From: Allomyces arbusculus | Lineage: Eukaryota; Blastocladiomycota; Blastocladiomycetes; Blastocladiales; Blastocladiaceae | Direction of reading: 5' to 3' | Assembly (NCBI GenBank): GCA_027604705.1 | Contig: JADHYV010000043.1 | Coordinates: forward strand, 1 to 64,000 | DNA length: 64,000 nt | Part shown: piece after piece, positions 21,491-33,958 of the stretch | Layout of the letters: each line of letters opens with the position of its first letter | How positions within the stretch are numbered: the stretch's first letter is position 1 | Notes under the pieces: generated by a model | The model's database searches: none | What the model saw: only the letters and a program-made list of their open reading frames with translations | What the model was told of the DNA's origin: nothing | Made by a program: the position numbers and the translations under genes

Positions 21491-24400
21491 ATGGCCGCAG
21501 CTCCCGACCTGGAGAAGGCCGAGGCGCCGACGGCCGACAAGAATGTTGACAAGCAGGAGTCGTCGTTTGTCGTTGATCGCGAGTTTGAGCAGAGTGTTGC
21601 GGGTACACAGCGTGCACGCGCTCGTCATCTTGATTTCCGCGCGGTTGGGCAAAATCACTGACCACGCGCGTCGCGGCAGGCATGATCCCGCAGACCGACG
21701 ACCCGAGCTCGCCTGCATTGACCTGGCGCGTTTGGCTCATTGGCATCTTCTTTTGCTTTGTTCTGAGTACGTCCTCGCCGCAGCGCCATTCTATCTCCAA
21801 ATCTTGGGCATAAGGTGGGTCTGACACGTCTTCTCGGCTTGTGTTGCATTTAGCGATTTTGAACCAGGTGTGTTTTACCCAGCTCGAAATTTTGAGCACG
21901 TTCAAACGCGATCCGACGTGATGCTTTGCATCCGGCATTCGCTGATCCTGACTCGTCTATTCCGCACACGCCAGCTCTTCTACTACCGCACGAACTCGTT
22001 CATCATCACGAGGTGCGGCCCTTTTTCGGACTCTCTCAAATCTCGCAGCGCCAGGCGTGATGAACTGACCTCCAACGCGAATTCAAGCTACCTCGCCATT
22101 CTGCTCTCTTACCCGATGGGCGTCTTCCTCGCCAAGGTGGTGCCCGCCAAGGAGATTTCGCTCGGGCCGCTCGGCTCGTTCAACACGAACCCGGGCCCGT
22201 TCTCGATCAAGGAGCATGTTCTGATTGGTATTTGGGGCTCGACCGGCGCGGCTGGTGTGTACGGCACGGTACGCGTCCCATACGAGCAGCGGCACATCTG
22301 TTCCCTGCCTCGAGGAACTAACGCAGCGCTGTCAAATTGTTTAGGACAACCTGCTGGTCCAGCGCGCGTTCTACAACCTGGACATTGGTGCGGCCGCGTC
22401 GATTCTTTTCCTGATTGGCACGTCGGTGCTCGGGTTCGGCATCTCAGGCGTGTGTCGCAAGTTCTTGATCAAACCCGCGCACATGGTCTGGCCGAGTATC
22501 CTGCCGCAGGTCGCGCTCTACGGCGCGTTCCACATTGCGCAGGAGAACAAGTCGGGCAAGAAGCACCTGTCGAGCTTGCAGGTGTTCTTCATTGGCGCCG
22601 GCGCCATGTACGTTGAGTGCTCCTGCTAATTATCATTTTGCTCGAGCGCTCACTGACGCTTCATTTTTCTTCCGTGCATAGGTTCGTCTACCACCTGATC
22701 GGCCCCGGATGGATCTCGCCAATGCTCTCACAGCTGCCGCTGCTCTGCTGGATTGCGCCCAACGGCACCATGTCGCAGTACTACGGCTCAACATCGGCGG
22801 GCGTCGGCATTTTCTCGTTCACGCTCGACTGGTCGTACATCACGTCGTCGGCCATGTCGGTGCCTTACTGGTCGGTGCGTGTGCATTTTCCTGGCCCTCT
22901 TCACGGCAAGCGTACCGACTGTTCTTCTGACCACTCCCCATTTGCGCATCATCTGTAGGCTGTCAATCTGTTCGTCAGTTATGTCTTCTTCCAGTGGTTG
23001 CTGGTACGCGCATTCCGGTTTCCAAATCCCTTACCCACTCATGTCCTTGATGCTGACGAACCCTGCGTCTTTCAACAGGTTCCGCTCAGTTTCGGCAATG
23101 ACTGGTTCTCGCCCGTGCTCGGCCTCGTCCTCAACGACTCGCACATGACCAACAAGGACGGCAAGCCGATTGGTGCCGCGCAGCTCGTCGACGACAACCA
23201 CAAGATCATGCTCGACGTCTACGAGGCCAACAAGCCGCTCTATATCACGCCCTACTTTGCCTGGTCGTGTGCGTACATTGCATTGCCCGCGTGCACTGCA
23301 CTCACTCAATCATGCTAGTTATCACTCACCCTCACGGTTGTTCCCCTGACCACCGGCAGACTTTGGCTCGATGGCGCAATTTACGGCGTCGATTTCGCAT
23401 ACGGTCACGTTCTTTGGCGCCGATATCGTCAAGTCGTTCAAGGCGTCGCGCCAGGGACACGAGGAGGACGACATTCACAACCAGCTGATGAAGGCCTACC
23501 CGGAAGTGCCAGATTCCTGGTACTATGGGTGCGTTATTTCGAATGTTTCGCCATCGTGTGTACGCTGCGACAGAGCTTTGACCAAGGAAACCCATGCATT
23601 GCTTTCAGGTTCTTTGCAGTAAGTAACTGTGCTTTTTTGACAGTCGAGACCATTGTGGGGGCCGTTTGGGGAGGAATTTGAGCTGACAACTGGAGTTGTT
23701 TGTAGGTGACGGCCATCATGACGATTGTCGTGTGCCACGTCTCGGGTATCGGCATGGCGTGGTGGGCCACGCTCCTCTCCATGGCCGTGTCCATTATTGG
23801 CACGGTTCCGATCGCTATTGTGCTCGCAACAACAGGCGTGAGTCTCTATATGTGGGTTTTTTTTCCTCGCTCCGACATGGCATCGCAATGGAATGACGAC
23901 TAACTGATGTTTTCCACCCGCTATGTAGGAACGGTACGATCTTTTGGCGTCCATTTTCCGGCTCTTGCTTTCAAACTCACCTCCATATTTGCTTCTGTCG
24001 CGCTTCTAGTCATCGCCGAGTTCGTCTACGGTCTCATTCTCCCAGGCGACCCCGTCGTCATGATGGCCTTCAAGTGCCTCGGCGTCACGGTCTCTTCGCA
24101 GTACGTGTTCTTGTCAGGCTATGCGCGCCGCTGCCTTGCTCCCACTACGACCGATTCTAACGAAGTTGCTGCCGCATCGCACTACAGGTGTCTCACCCTA
24201 CTCAGCGACCTCAAGACTGGCCACTACCTTAAGGTGCCGCCGCGCGCTATCTTCACGGTCCAGATCGTGTCGCAGCTGCTCGCCTGTCTAATTTGCTACT
24301 ATACCCAAGTAGCTTGGTTCAACAACCCTGAGCGTACGTTGTTGCCGTGCCGCCGCATTATTTTGCGACTCGCGGCGGAGCGATCGACTTCGACTTGAGC

Positions 24401-25337
24401 GGCTTGGCTCCCGACGCGATCGACGCCGTGGGGGGCGACGGGGCGTATTCAGAATCTGACATAATTCTCCTTGATTCTCCTCCAGATGTCGAGTGGCTCA
24501 AGGTCAATGGCAAAGGTATCGAAGGCGACGGCCACAACTGGGGCGCGACCAACACCAACGTACCGTACCGCCGTTTTCGATTTCTATTGGTCATGCTGTT
24601 TAACGATATCTAACATTAATGTCTCTTCCACCAGATTTACTACTCGGCGTCGCTCATTTGGGGTGCCATTGGCCCGATTCGCTTCTTCGTACGCCCTTCC
24701 CCGTTCCGCTCATGGTCCCACGCCGCTCATCAAAAACTAACCGCAATGCCACCCATCGACGTAGTTTGAGTCAGTCTACTCGGGGCTCATCATTGGTGGT
24801 CTTGTCGTCGGTCTGGTGCTGCCGCCACTCCTCAAGCTCGGGTCCTATGTGACCGACAAGATCCCGTACGTTTTCACCATCGACTCGGGCGGCCCGCAAC
24901 GGATTTCTGACCCCTTTCTCGTCATTTTCAGCTGGAACTTGATCCAGGCACCAATTTTGTTCCAGGTGGGCTCGCCCGGCGCTTACCAGTCGGCGGTGCT
25001 CACGTCGTTCTTGGTCTCGACGTTCTTCCAGTTCTACATGTACCGCTGGCATCGCGGCTGGTGGACGCGCTACAACTACGTTCTCGCGACCGCTCTCGAC
25101 GTCGGCGTTGCGATTGCCGTGCTGCTCGTCAACGCAGCGCTCACGTCGGTCGAGCTGCCCAACTGGTTATTGAGTGCGGATCACTGTCAAATCATTGTGC
25201 CGACCCGTCCTTCCGCTTACTCATCATCGCTTGCCGTTCTCCTAGACCCCGACGAAGAGACACTCGGCCCGCTTCTCGACACTTGTCACCCGCCCGAGGA
25301 CCAGTCGCGCTGGCAGTTGTCGTTTGGGGACTCGTAG
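21491..25337 (+). CDS. OPT-family oligopeptide transporter, 20 exons
   Basis: This is a proton-coupled importer of small peptides, glutathione-like compounds or metal chelates in the plasma membrane. Exons: 21491-21602, 21680-21766, 21855-21868, 21975-22012, 22088-22268, 22345-22607, 22682-22874, 22959-23003, 23079-23268, 23360-23528, 23609-23618, 23706-23851, 23929-23933, 24010-24100, 24188-24333, 24486-24559, 24635-24688, 24765-24865, 24932-25173 and 25246-25337. The product is 750 aa, in the usual OPT range. Family marks include LTILNQLFYYRTNSFIITSY, the signature NPGPFSIKEHVLIG, SYPMGVFLAKVVP, NVIAEFVYGLILPGDP and IWGAIGPIRFF. Three microexons (14, 10 and 5 nt) are needed to keep these motifs intact. 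The final exon is hydrophilic and acidic. Splicing is dense compared with neighbours. Confidence 0.93.
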
Positions 25338-27416
25338 GCGACAGATGATCCGTTTAGTGTGCATAACGCGTATGATGGCCCGCTCGCACGACATGTTTGT
25401 TTGGTTGCGGTCGATCCACAATTTTGATATGGTTCAGCTCAATACATCCAGACAGCTTTCTTAGGCATTTGGTAATTGTTATCGAGATCAACAGAGACTT
25501 CTGCTCATCTTTGTTTGCTGCTGTGAAAGTGCGTGAGCCCACTTGCGTTCTTGTAATTATCGCCGGGCTCACCGATTCCCACTTCAACTTATGGAGGAGA
25601 CCGGCAGTAACACGGCACAGTTTCAATTTATCAAAGTATCATTGCTGGTTACGCCCTCCACAAGACCGCACCAGCAACGGTTCAGAGGAAGGACCAGCAG
25701 GACAAACATGCGTGAGGAGAGACTAGTACATGCTTCGTTGCCAGCATGGCGCTCCAATGACGTAAAAAGGTATGGGATCACATGCACCGATGCGCAAATT
25801 TCGTTCAGTCCGACCCGACCGTGCTGCAGCTGACGCTCCAACCGGTTCACATCCGCTCCCGGCGCCTGCGGGCTGGGCGCAAGACGCCAGATAGTGGGTG
25901 GTCCCTGCACACCGCTAGATTGCGCTCACGGCGATGGAGAAGGTATCATCCGAAGGGGCTGCCAAAGGCTTGTGCGCTCAAAGACTTCGCCAACGTGCAC
26001 TTCAGAACAGACAACAACGATGGTCAAATCAGCGGTGAAGAAAGAGTAGCTACTGTGCAGGACGCAGCAGCACGGCCGGTAGAAATAACCGGCGGCGCCT
26101 CGCGCACTAGTTCTCAGGGCTCCTGTGTTTCTCGCAAAAACGATGCATGGTCCCTTTGATTTGCCACGAGGACCGTTGCAACACATCGCGACCCATCATC
26201 TGTCTCAGGCGACCTCGACCACCGATGAGACCGCGCAGCCCGTGGAAGTGCCGATTCAGCCCACACGCGATCCCGCATATCTGTGCTTCCACAGTTCTGA
26301 CCATGAAACCGTTCTCTCAATATTCCTAAGTTGACAGCGCCGAGCGAGTCTCGCAAACTCTGAAGTAGCCGACGCCATGTACTCTCACGACGAGTGCTAA
26401 CAGAGCCGCTCCTCTGCAGTCGTGCAGCTCGAGACGACAAGTTCTGACGCTGCTGCCTCGACCGCACCCATGGAGGAACCAATCCCGTCCACCAGCACCG
26501 ACGAATCCACGGCCGTTGGTCCGCGCTATGGATTCCTTCCTTTCCGCTGGTCCTGCTTTTTCTCTGTTGCGAAAGCAGGGAATCGTGGTGAATGCGTTTC
26601 GGCACTGGCGAGCGTGGGAGCGGGGACGTGGAAAAACGACGGGTGCCTCGCCGCCATGCAGCAGCAGCACCTGTTCTTGCACCTGTCGCGCGGCTGCCCG
26701 TCGACGTTGAGCTCGCCCGGGTCCAGCCCGACCTCGTCGCCGTTGCCATCGACTGGATTCTACGTTGCTGCACAGCCGCCGGCGCCGTTTGCGTGGCCCA
26801 CGCTGCTGATCCGCCGCGACTCGGCATCCGGGCCCCACTTCCTGCATGTTTGTGATGACCTGGACGGGAAGGCATCAATCCACGGACGGCGAGCGCGTTA
26901 CGGACGAACGCGCAACACTTCAAAGCATGTCATGTATATTTCTTCTCACAGCTGAAATAGAGGCCTGTCCGACGATGCCGTGCTCAACGGCACACGCGCG
27001 GCAGCCAGGTCGATCAAGCCCTTGCGTCCGCGCGCCATGTGCACCCTCCGTTCTTCACACGCTCGCTGTATTCACGGAACCCAACAACACCAACGCGACG
27101 CGACACGCGGGGCATCAAATCCAACGGTGGGGGGGGGGGGGGGGGGGGGCATGGGCGGCGGGGTGCAGGCAGCACACAAAGTCAAGCACGTGGGGGCCGG
27201 AGGTGGCGTGGAATCGACCAAACCCACCACGCGCCGTGGGGGAAAAAAAAAAGAAGAGCAGGGTGGGGAATTGAATCAAGACGATGCATGGATTTTTGAT
27301 GAGAGATTCGAGTCGCCAAACCAAAATAAAACGTGAGAAGCGCAATAAATGCCCTCACGCGTGCGCCTTGCCTCGCCTTGCCCTGCCTGCCCGCTGACCG
27401 GCCGCGGACGCAGCAA
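25338..27416. other. Gene-poor stretch with a long G run
   Basis: About 2 kb between the OPT and nucleotidyltransferase 3' ends. A plus-strand stretch at about 26470-26860 starts at a good ATG context (MEEPIPSTSTDESTAVGPRY) and has protein-like pieces in shifting frames, possibly a decayed gene. The minus-strand 269-codon frame over it reads as Arg/Ser filler. A run of about 21 G lies at 27129-27149. Confidence 0.4.
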
Positions 27417-30400
27417 TCACGGCGTCCAATGTGCGACCGGCGGCGACGCGGCGCCCGCGACCACCGGCGGCGTGACTGTACCCGACCGCGCACTCACGGT
27501 GGTCAACGCCGTCGTCGCGGGTCGGCGCCAGTCGCGGTCCATATCGCGTGCCTTAGCTGCACGGGCGGCTGCTGCGACTGCTTCGGCGTCCCGGACAGGC
27601 GACATGGTGCGTGGACCCGCGGGGGTGGTCGATCCCGACACAGCTGCGGGCGCGGCAGGTGGTGGCGGTGGCGGCGGGAGCTGGACGATTTGTGCCCACG
27701 AGACACCGCCGGGCCCAGCGGCAGGTGACCGCGAGCGCGTGGGGGACGGCGACGCCGTGTCGGTCTCGACCGCGCGCTTGCCAGTCTTGGGGTTGTCTGC
27801 GGGAAGCGCAACCCATGACGGGCCCGGAGACGGCGGGACGACCGCGGTCGGCGGAGGGGCAGAACCGCTCGCGTTCCCGCCACCACCGCCGTTACCGCGG
27901 CCGCGCCGCTTGCCCGATCCCGGGCGCGGTTTGGTGTCTGCAGCTTCAGCTGCGGGCGGCGCGGGTGTCGATTTACGTACGGGTGGCGCGACCACGTTCC
28001 CCGGTACCGGACCGACCCACGCGACGGGCACGTCCGACTTCGCAGCCTTCCGCATGGGCTTGGTGATGGTCGGGGTGTCCCCGTCGTCACGAAGGGAGGC
28101 GACGAGCGACGCCGTGGATCCGCGGCGCGACGAAGCGCGTGACGACGACGACGCCGTCGTGGACGCCGCTGCCGACGCGGACGTCGACGCGGACGCGAGC
28201 GAGTCGGGCGCGGCGGCGGGGGCGGAGGTGCCGTTGCCCATGCGCGGTCCCTTGTTCCGCTTGCCCGACTTGGTTAACGCGGTCGCGGTCGTCGGCGCTG
28301 CGGTAGGTGGCGCATGACTCGCCACCGAACTGCTCGCCGTCGATCCCGCAAGACTCGCCGAATCCCCCGCACCACTCGCGCTCGCGGTCCCACTCCTCGT
28401 CGCACCCGTGTCCTGGTCCGTTGCACCTGAACCGCCATGTGCGACACCCACCGCAGGCGGTGCCGCACTCGCCGCGTCCCCAGCCGCGCGCTGCATATGG
28501 AACGCATACCACAGTTGCTGGACGGCATGCGCGATCGTGGCGCCGTGCGGCGTCCCCGCATTCGCACTGGGTGCGGCGGGCGCGGGCGCAGGGGCGACAT
28601 TGCTGCCCGACCGTGTGGTGGGTGACCGGAACGGCATCGGCAATATCAGGTCTCCGGCCTCGGCCGACCAGCTCGGGCGGCCGCTGAGTCGCGGCGCCGC
28701 CGCGACGGGCACCTGCGGCGGCGGAACGGCCGAGCGGTCGCGTGGCGGCGGCGGCGATGGTGGTGGGCCGCCGCCGGCAGCAGCGTGCGGACGCGGCGCG
28801 TGTGGACTCGTGGGACCCATCGGGTCCGTGTCGCCGCCATGACTCGGCCCGTGTCCTTGGTGCATGAGCTGCGGATGCGACTGGTGCATCGCTGCCGCGC
28901 TCGTCGACGGATGTGCGGGCGGGTACGCCGCGTACGGCGTCGGGTACGCCGGGTATGGCATATGCCCATATCCGCGCGACGCATGCGCTGCGGGCGGCTG
29001 TGGCGGCAGCGGCCCCCTCCCGGTCCCCGGCGGCGGCGGCCGCCTCGCGTGCGGCGGCGACGTCGGCGGCGCCCAGTACATCGTCTGCGGAGGCTGCGGC
29101 TGCGGTTGCGGCTGCAGTTGGGGCGCCGGCGCACGGTGCGTGTCGGTAGGTGGGGACATGGGCGTTTGCGCGTCGCCATGCGTCGGGCTCGTGGGCGCGC
29201 CGCCCGCGCCCGCGGGCCACCCGACGGCGGAAAAGTACGCGAGCATGGCCGGTGGGAGCGAGGCGGTGGGCGCGAGCGGCGGCGGGATGCCACTGCGACT
29301 GCCGCCGGTGGAGGAGGAGGACGGGCCGGTCGGGTAGTACACAGGGGGCGCGCGATGGGCGGCGGCAGCTGCTGCCGCGGCGGCGGAGTTGGCGCTGCTG
29401 TACCGCCGTTGCCGGTGCGGTCCGTGCGGATGCGAGTGATGCGCGTGCGCGTGCGCGTGTGGGTAATGCGTGTGGTAGGACTGGTACTGCTGGTGCTGCG
29501 GGTGTTGGTAGTGCTGCTGGTGCTGGTACTGCACCGGCTGCCCCTGCCACCCGCCCGGTCTCGCCGCCGACTCGTCCGACCCGACCGGTTCACCTGCACC
29601 TTCCCCACCGGCCGACGACGCACCATCACTTCCCGCACTCCCGACGGCACTCCCAGCCCCGCCATAATCGGCCACCGCAAACTCGGTGATCACGTCTGGC
29701 GGGAGGAACGCGTCGGCGTAGGCAACCGAGTTCGGCGGGATTCGGCGGAACGGTCTTGGCGCATTGCCCGGCGGGCGGCCGTGGTGGTGGTACGACGGTG
29801 CGTGCGCGGCAGGGATGAAAGGCGGCGCCGCGAGCGCAGCGGCCGCGGAAGAATTGTTCGACGAGAACGAGCCGGCTCGCGGTTTCGGTGGTGGAGCGTC
29901 GTACGATCGACGCGGCGGTGGTGGGGCACCGTTGGTACTTGGTGGTGGAGCGGCGAACCGCGCGGATACAATGCTGGGCGCCGGCGCGACGGTCGGCGAG
30001 TAGTACCAGTTGCCCGTCGGGTGCGTGTAGGCTGCCGGAACGGGGGTCGGCGCGGGCGGCGACGTTGGCGCGGCGGTGGCGGGATCAGCGCTGCTGCTCC
30101 CGCCACCAGGTGCGGCCTGCAGCTGCGGGGGCTGCGCCGCGAGTGCCGTGGCGAGTGGCTGAGCGGGCTGCACACGAGCGGGCGGCGGCGGTGGAGGTGG
30201 TGGCGGCGTGGCCGCGGCAGGTGCAGTTGTTACTGGCGCCGGCAGTAGTCGCGGGGGTCTTGGTCTTGCGCTCACGTCGGGCTCCGGTCGCAGTGGCGCC
30301 GGCACGGTCTGTGGCGGTGGTAGTGTTGGCACCGCTCCCGCTCCCACCGGCGTCCGCGCCGCTGCGGTCGCAGGCGCGCTCCCCGGGTACGCGTAATCCG

Positions 30401-33311
30401 CGACCTTGAACGTCGACCTCTCACAGACGCGCGCGAGGTACGGCATTTCCGCGGCCTTCACGACCACCGCTCTCGGCTCGGTGCCGCCGTCCTCCTCGCC
30501 CTCCTCCTCCCCCAACTCCCCCATCACCTCCTCGCCCCTGATCACCTCCGCGGGCACCGCGCACTCCAAGTACGCCGGGTCGGTCGCCAGCAAGTACGCG
30601 GCGCGCCATACTTCATGCTTGATCGCTCTCACCGTCGAGTGCGCCGCGTTATTCGCCAAATTGCGCATCGGGTTCAGCGGGTCCTCGACACAGAGCGGGC
30701 GGTAATCCCGCGCGGGTAACTGCGACGCCGACCACAATTTCCATGCCTTGGGCAAAACCGATCCGGACGGGGTCGTGACATCAACGTCAGCGACCATCAT
30801 GCGCACGGCGTCCCAATCGACGGTCTCGCTGCCGCGCAGCGCGACAACCATATTGGTATCTTCAAACTCGACGGCAAAGTACCGGAAGAACCCGTAGAAC
30901 GCGGCGGCCAGGGACCGGCGTTTCCCGTGCGCGTCGATGACGTGCGTCCCGTGCGCAACGTTCGGTGGCGCCGCGATCGGCATCGACTCGCGCGCGGGGA
31001 TTGGGATCGGCGCGTCGGTCCGCTGGTCTTCCCAGTCGGCGTAGGCCGGGTTGACGGCACGCATCGGTAGTACCGGGACGATATCCGCGCGCTGCAGCCA
31101 GTAGAGGACCAGCATCGTCCAGCAGTAATTCGACAGCGACCCATTGGCCGCGTCGTTCAACGCGCGCCGCTGCGTCCAGTACTTGACGAGCATGAGCAGC
31201 GGGGCCACGACCGACGCCTGGTGCACGTAGTGCGCGACATACAGCGTGTTGTGCAGCGCCAGCGGGTTGTTCACGTTGATGTCGCACGACAAGTGCAGTG
31301 CCGGGTCGGTGAACCGGACCACGGGAACTCGCGCATTGGCCTTGGTCATGTCTACGTCGCGAAAGCCGTGTTTCTTGAGCAGCACGGCGATCGCGCGCAT
31401 CAGGTCCCCCGGGTTGCCCGAATTGGCCGCGGCAAGGTACGCGGGGACGTCCCGTGGGCGCCGCCCGCCGTCGTACGACCGCGATGCATAGTGCCGCCGG
31501 TGGTGCCCATGGTGTCCGCCGTGGTGGTGGTGCCCGCCGCCGGCGTGGTGGTGCGAGTGGTGCGGAAAGTGCGCGTGCGGGTGGAAGTGCGAATGGTGCG
31601 ACCGCGGCGGCGCCATGGTCGATATCGGCATCGGCGGCGGTGGTGGGGGTGGCGGTGGCGGGTGCCCCGACGCCGTCGCAAATTGCGGGAACCCCGCACC
31701 GACGCCGTTGACCGCCCAGCCGGCCGCGGTCGTCGCGCCCGTGTCGCCGCCGTCGATACTGCTGGCGGAACTCGCGTGCCGGGAGCTGCTGGCGTACCCG
31801 GACGTGGACGCGTCGTCGAGCGGGCTCGGCGGGTCGTCGGTCGCGGGCGTCAGGCACACGTCGAGGTCGGACGTGCACATGCACAGGTGGTTGACGCTTG
31901 ATCTAGAGAGAGGGTTACCGGAATACGGCACGTGTCGAGCAGCGACCAGGAGTTAACATCGAGTGTGCAAGCGAGCGAGCGAGCGAGCAGCGGGACACAT
32001 GCGCGGTCGGTGGGGCCCACGGCGTCCACAGCGACCGATACCTCCCCGACACGACGCCGCCCTGCGAGCACAAGGACCCAACGCGCGCGCGGCTGTCGGT
32101 CACTGTCACTTATTGCGCGCCATCCCATCCACTGTTCTGGTGCAACAGGAACCATACCCAAACGGATACACAACGAGCCTCAGCGCAGGCCACTCGTCGT
32201 CAAAAATGCGTTGCAACTTGTCGACAAACGCACGTCGCGCCGCCAAATTCGCCGCCGACGGCTGCAATCGGTCGTAGAGCGTCCACAACTCGGCATCCAA
32301 CATCGCCTCGACATTCGCCGGCAGGTCGCGCGGTAATACATCGCCGTCGGGCGCCGTGACCAAATTGGGCGTCTGCGTCGCCGAATGCACCACGGGCGGG
32401 GCCGCGGGCGGCGGCGGTGGTGGCGGTGGTGGGGGCGGCGGTAATGGTATCGACGCGGGAGCGACGGCTGCGGGTGGGGCGCGTCGTGGCGGTGGGATCC
32501 ACGATTTCGCGATCTCGTCCCGTGGCGCGCCGCGCGGCGATCGCGTCGGGAAATGCAGTGCATCAAGTGACCTCGACGCTGTCAATGTCGGCGGGCCGTG
32601 ACCGTGGTGGTGGTGGTGATGGTGGTGGTGGTGGTGGTGATTTCGTGATGCGAGCCATTCGCGCGACCCGGCGCGAGACCGCGGTCCACCGCCACCACCC
32701 GCATGCGCGCGCGGCGCGGATTTCGGCGTGGTCGATCCGGACCCGGACCGGGAGCCGGGTCGCGAACCGGGGCGCGCCTGCGGCGGTGGTGGCTGCGGCG
32801 TCGGTGTAGTGTCGAGCTCGAGCGTAGTCGGCGGGGCCGGGCTGGGCGGGTTCGCCACTGCTGCGGGGCTCGACGGGACGAATACGACCGTGTGTGCGAC
32901 ATTATCGGGCGTCGCGGTACCGTTGAGCGCGAGTCTCGGAGACCCGCCCGTCGAGGACCGCGCGCGCGGGCCGTTGGGTGGGGTCACGGCACTCGCAGCC
33001 GCGGCCGCAGGGGCAATCTCGATCTCGTCGTCGTTGCCAGGGTGCAGGTCCGTGGGTGCATTCGGGTCGCCGGGCGTCGCTGCTCTGCTGCTACTTGCCG
33101 CAACAGAGAGCTCTGGCGCGCCGTTGTCGGATCGCGCCGTCGGCGTTGCCGTCGTGTTGATGTTGCGTCGGCCGGACCCACGGCGGTACCGCCCGCCATG
33201 GTGCGACGACCGCGGGCGGGATCTCGGCGCGGCGGCAGCGTCCTTTTCCTTGTCCTTGTCCTTGTCCTTGCGCCGGTCTTTATCCCTCTCCTTGGCGGAC
33301 GCAGGCGACAT
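27417..33311 (-). CDS. Cid1/TUTase-like non-canonical nucleotidyltransferase with huge disordered tails
   Basis: It probably adds U or A to RNA 3' ends (DNA polymerase beta-like superfamily, Cid1 group). Exon 1 is 33311-32158 and exon 2 is 31902-27417, total 1879 aa. The N-terminal 330 residues are low complexity with a Lys/Asp repeat, a run of 12 His and a run of 14 Pro. The core begins near residue 340 (AELWTLYDRLQPSAANLAA). Splicing joins VVYPFG to SSVNHLCMCTSDLDVCL, which gives the catalytic pair Asp397/Asp399. The third Asp592 is in LSCDINVNNPLALHN, and the PAP-associated helix is SLSNYCWTMLVLYWLQ near 645. About 150 residues rich in Pro and His separate the DxD from the strand with the third Asp. 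The last 1100 residues are Pro/Ala/Ser/Gly/His-rich. Disorder may support condensates; this is inference. Confidence 0.88.
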
Positions 33312-33958
33312 GGTCGTCGAGGGGTTGGCCGGCAGGGACGGGTCGGGCGCACGGCGCTGGTGCGCGCGCGGACCGGGGCCGTCGGGCGAGCGTCGGACGT
33401 GGAGCGTGTTGCGCGTCGTGCGCTGTAGCGAATGCACCAAGTGCGAGCGTGGTGCGTGGGCGGGACGGGGCGGGGCAGCGTTGGCTGCTGCGCTAGACAG
33501 ATCACCGACGTGCGCGACGGTGCCGTGGTTGGCGGTCGCGCTCTGAAGAGAACTTGGCCGGGAGCCAACACAAGCTGAACAGAGGACCAATCCGCGCGTG
33601 CGGCGACCACCACCACGGCGCACGCCCCAGCCTGCCTGCCAGACTGGGACGCGGCAGATGAAATTAAATTATGAAACGCTGCCGAGCACTTGCCGTACTC
33701 GCGCAGGACTCGGCTTCTGGCAGCAGGCCGGCTCGACTTGGTCGTGGCAGCGTGCCGGCTGCCTGTGCTCCGAGCCAGCACGTGGTGCATCGGCCACACC
33801 CATCGCGACGCGTCCCCACCATCTCCTCTCCCTCCTCCCTAAATCAATCGAGCAATGCTCACCGACGTACAACAAGATATAGTCCACCCTCTGGCCCACA
33901 ACAACACGCGCCCCCAGCACGGCACCGCGCGCGCGCGCCCTCTCCACCCGACCGCTCA
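33312..33958. promoter_or_regulatory. Upstream region of the nucleotidyltransferase gene
   Basis: This is 647 bp between two minus-strand genes. An Arg/Ala-rich frame continues upstream of the nucleotidyltransferase start but reads as leader. It also contains the 3' flank of RQC2. Confidence 0.4.

Noticed and set aside
26114-26923. 269-codon minus-strand frame
   Set aside because: Arg/Ser-rich composition with no motif or splice context; treated as chance in GC-rich DNA.
28087-29680. Long Arg/Pro/Ala frames on both strands
   Set aside because: They are shadows of the nucleotidyltransferase tail, whose own frame is continuous with the catalytic domain.
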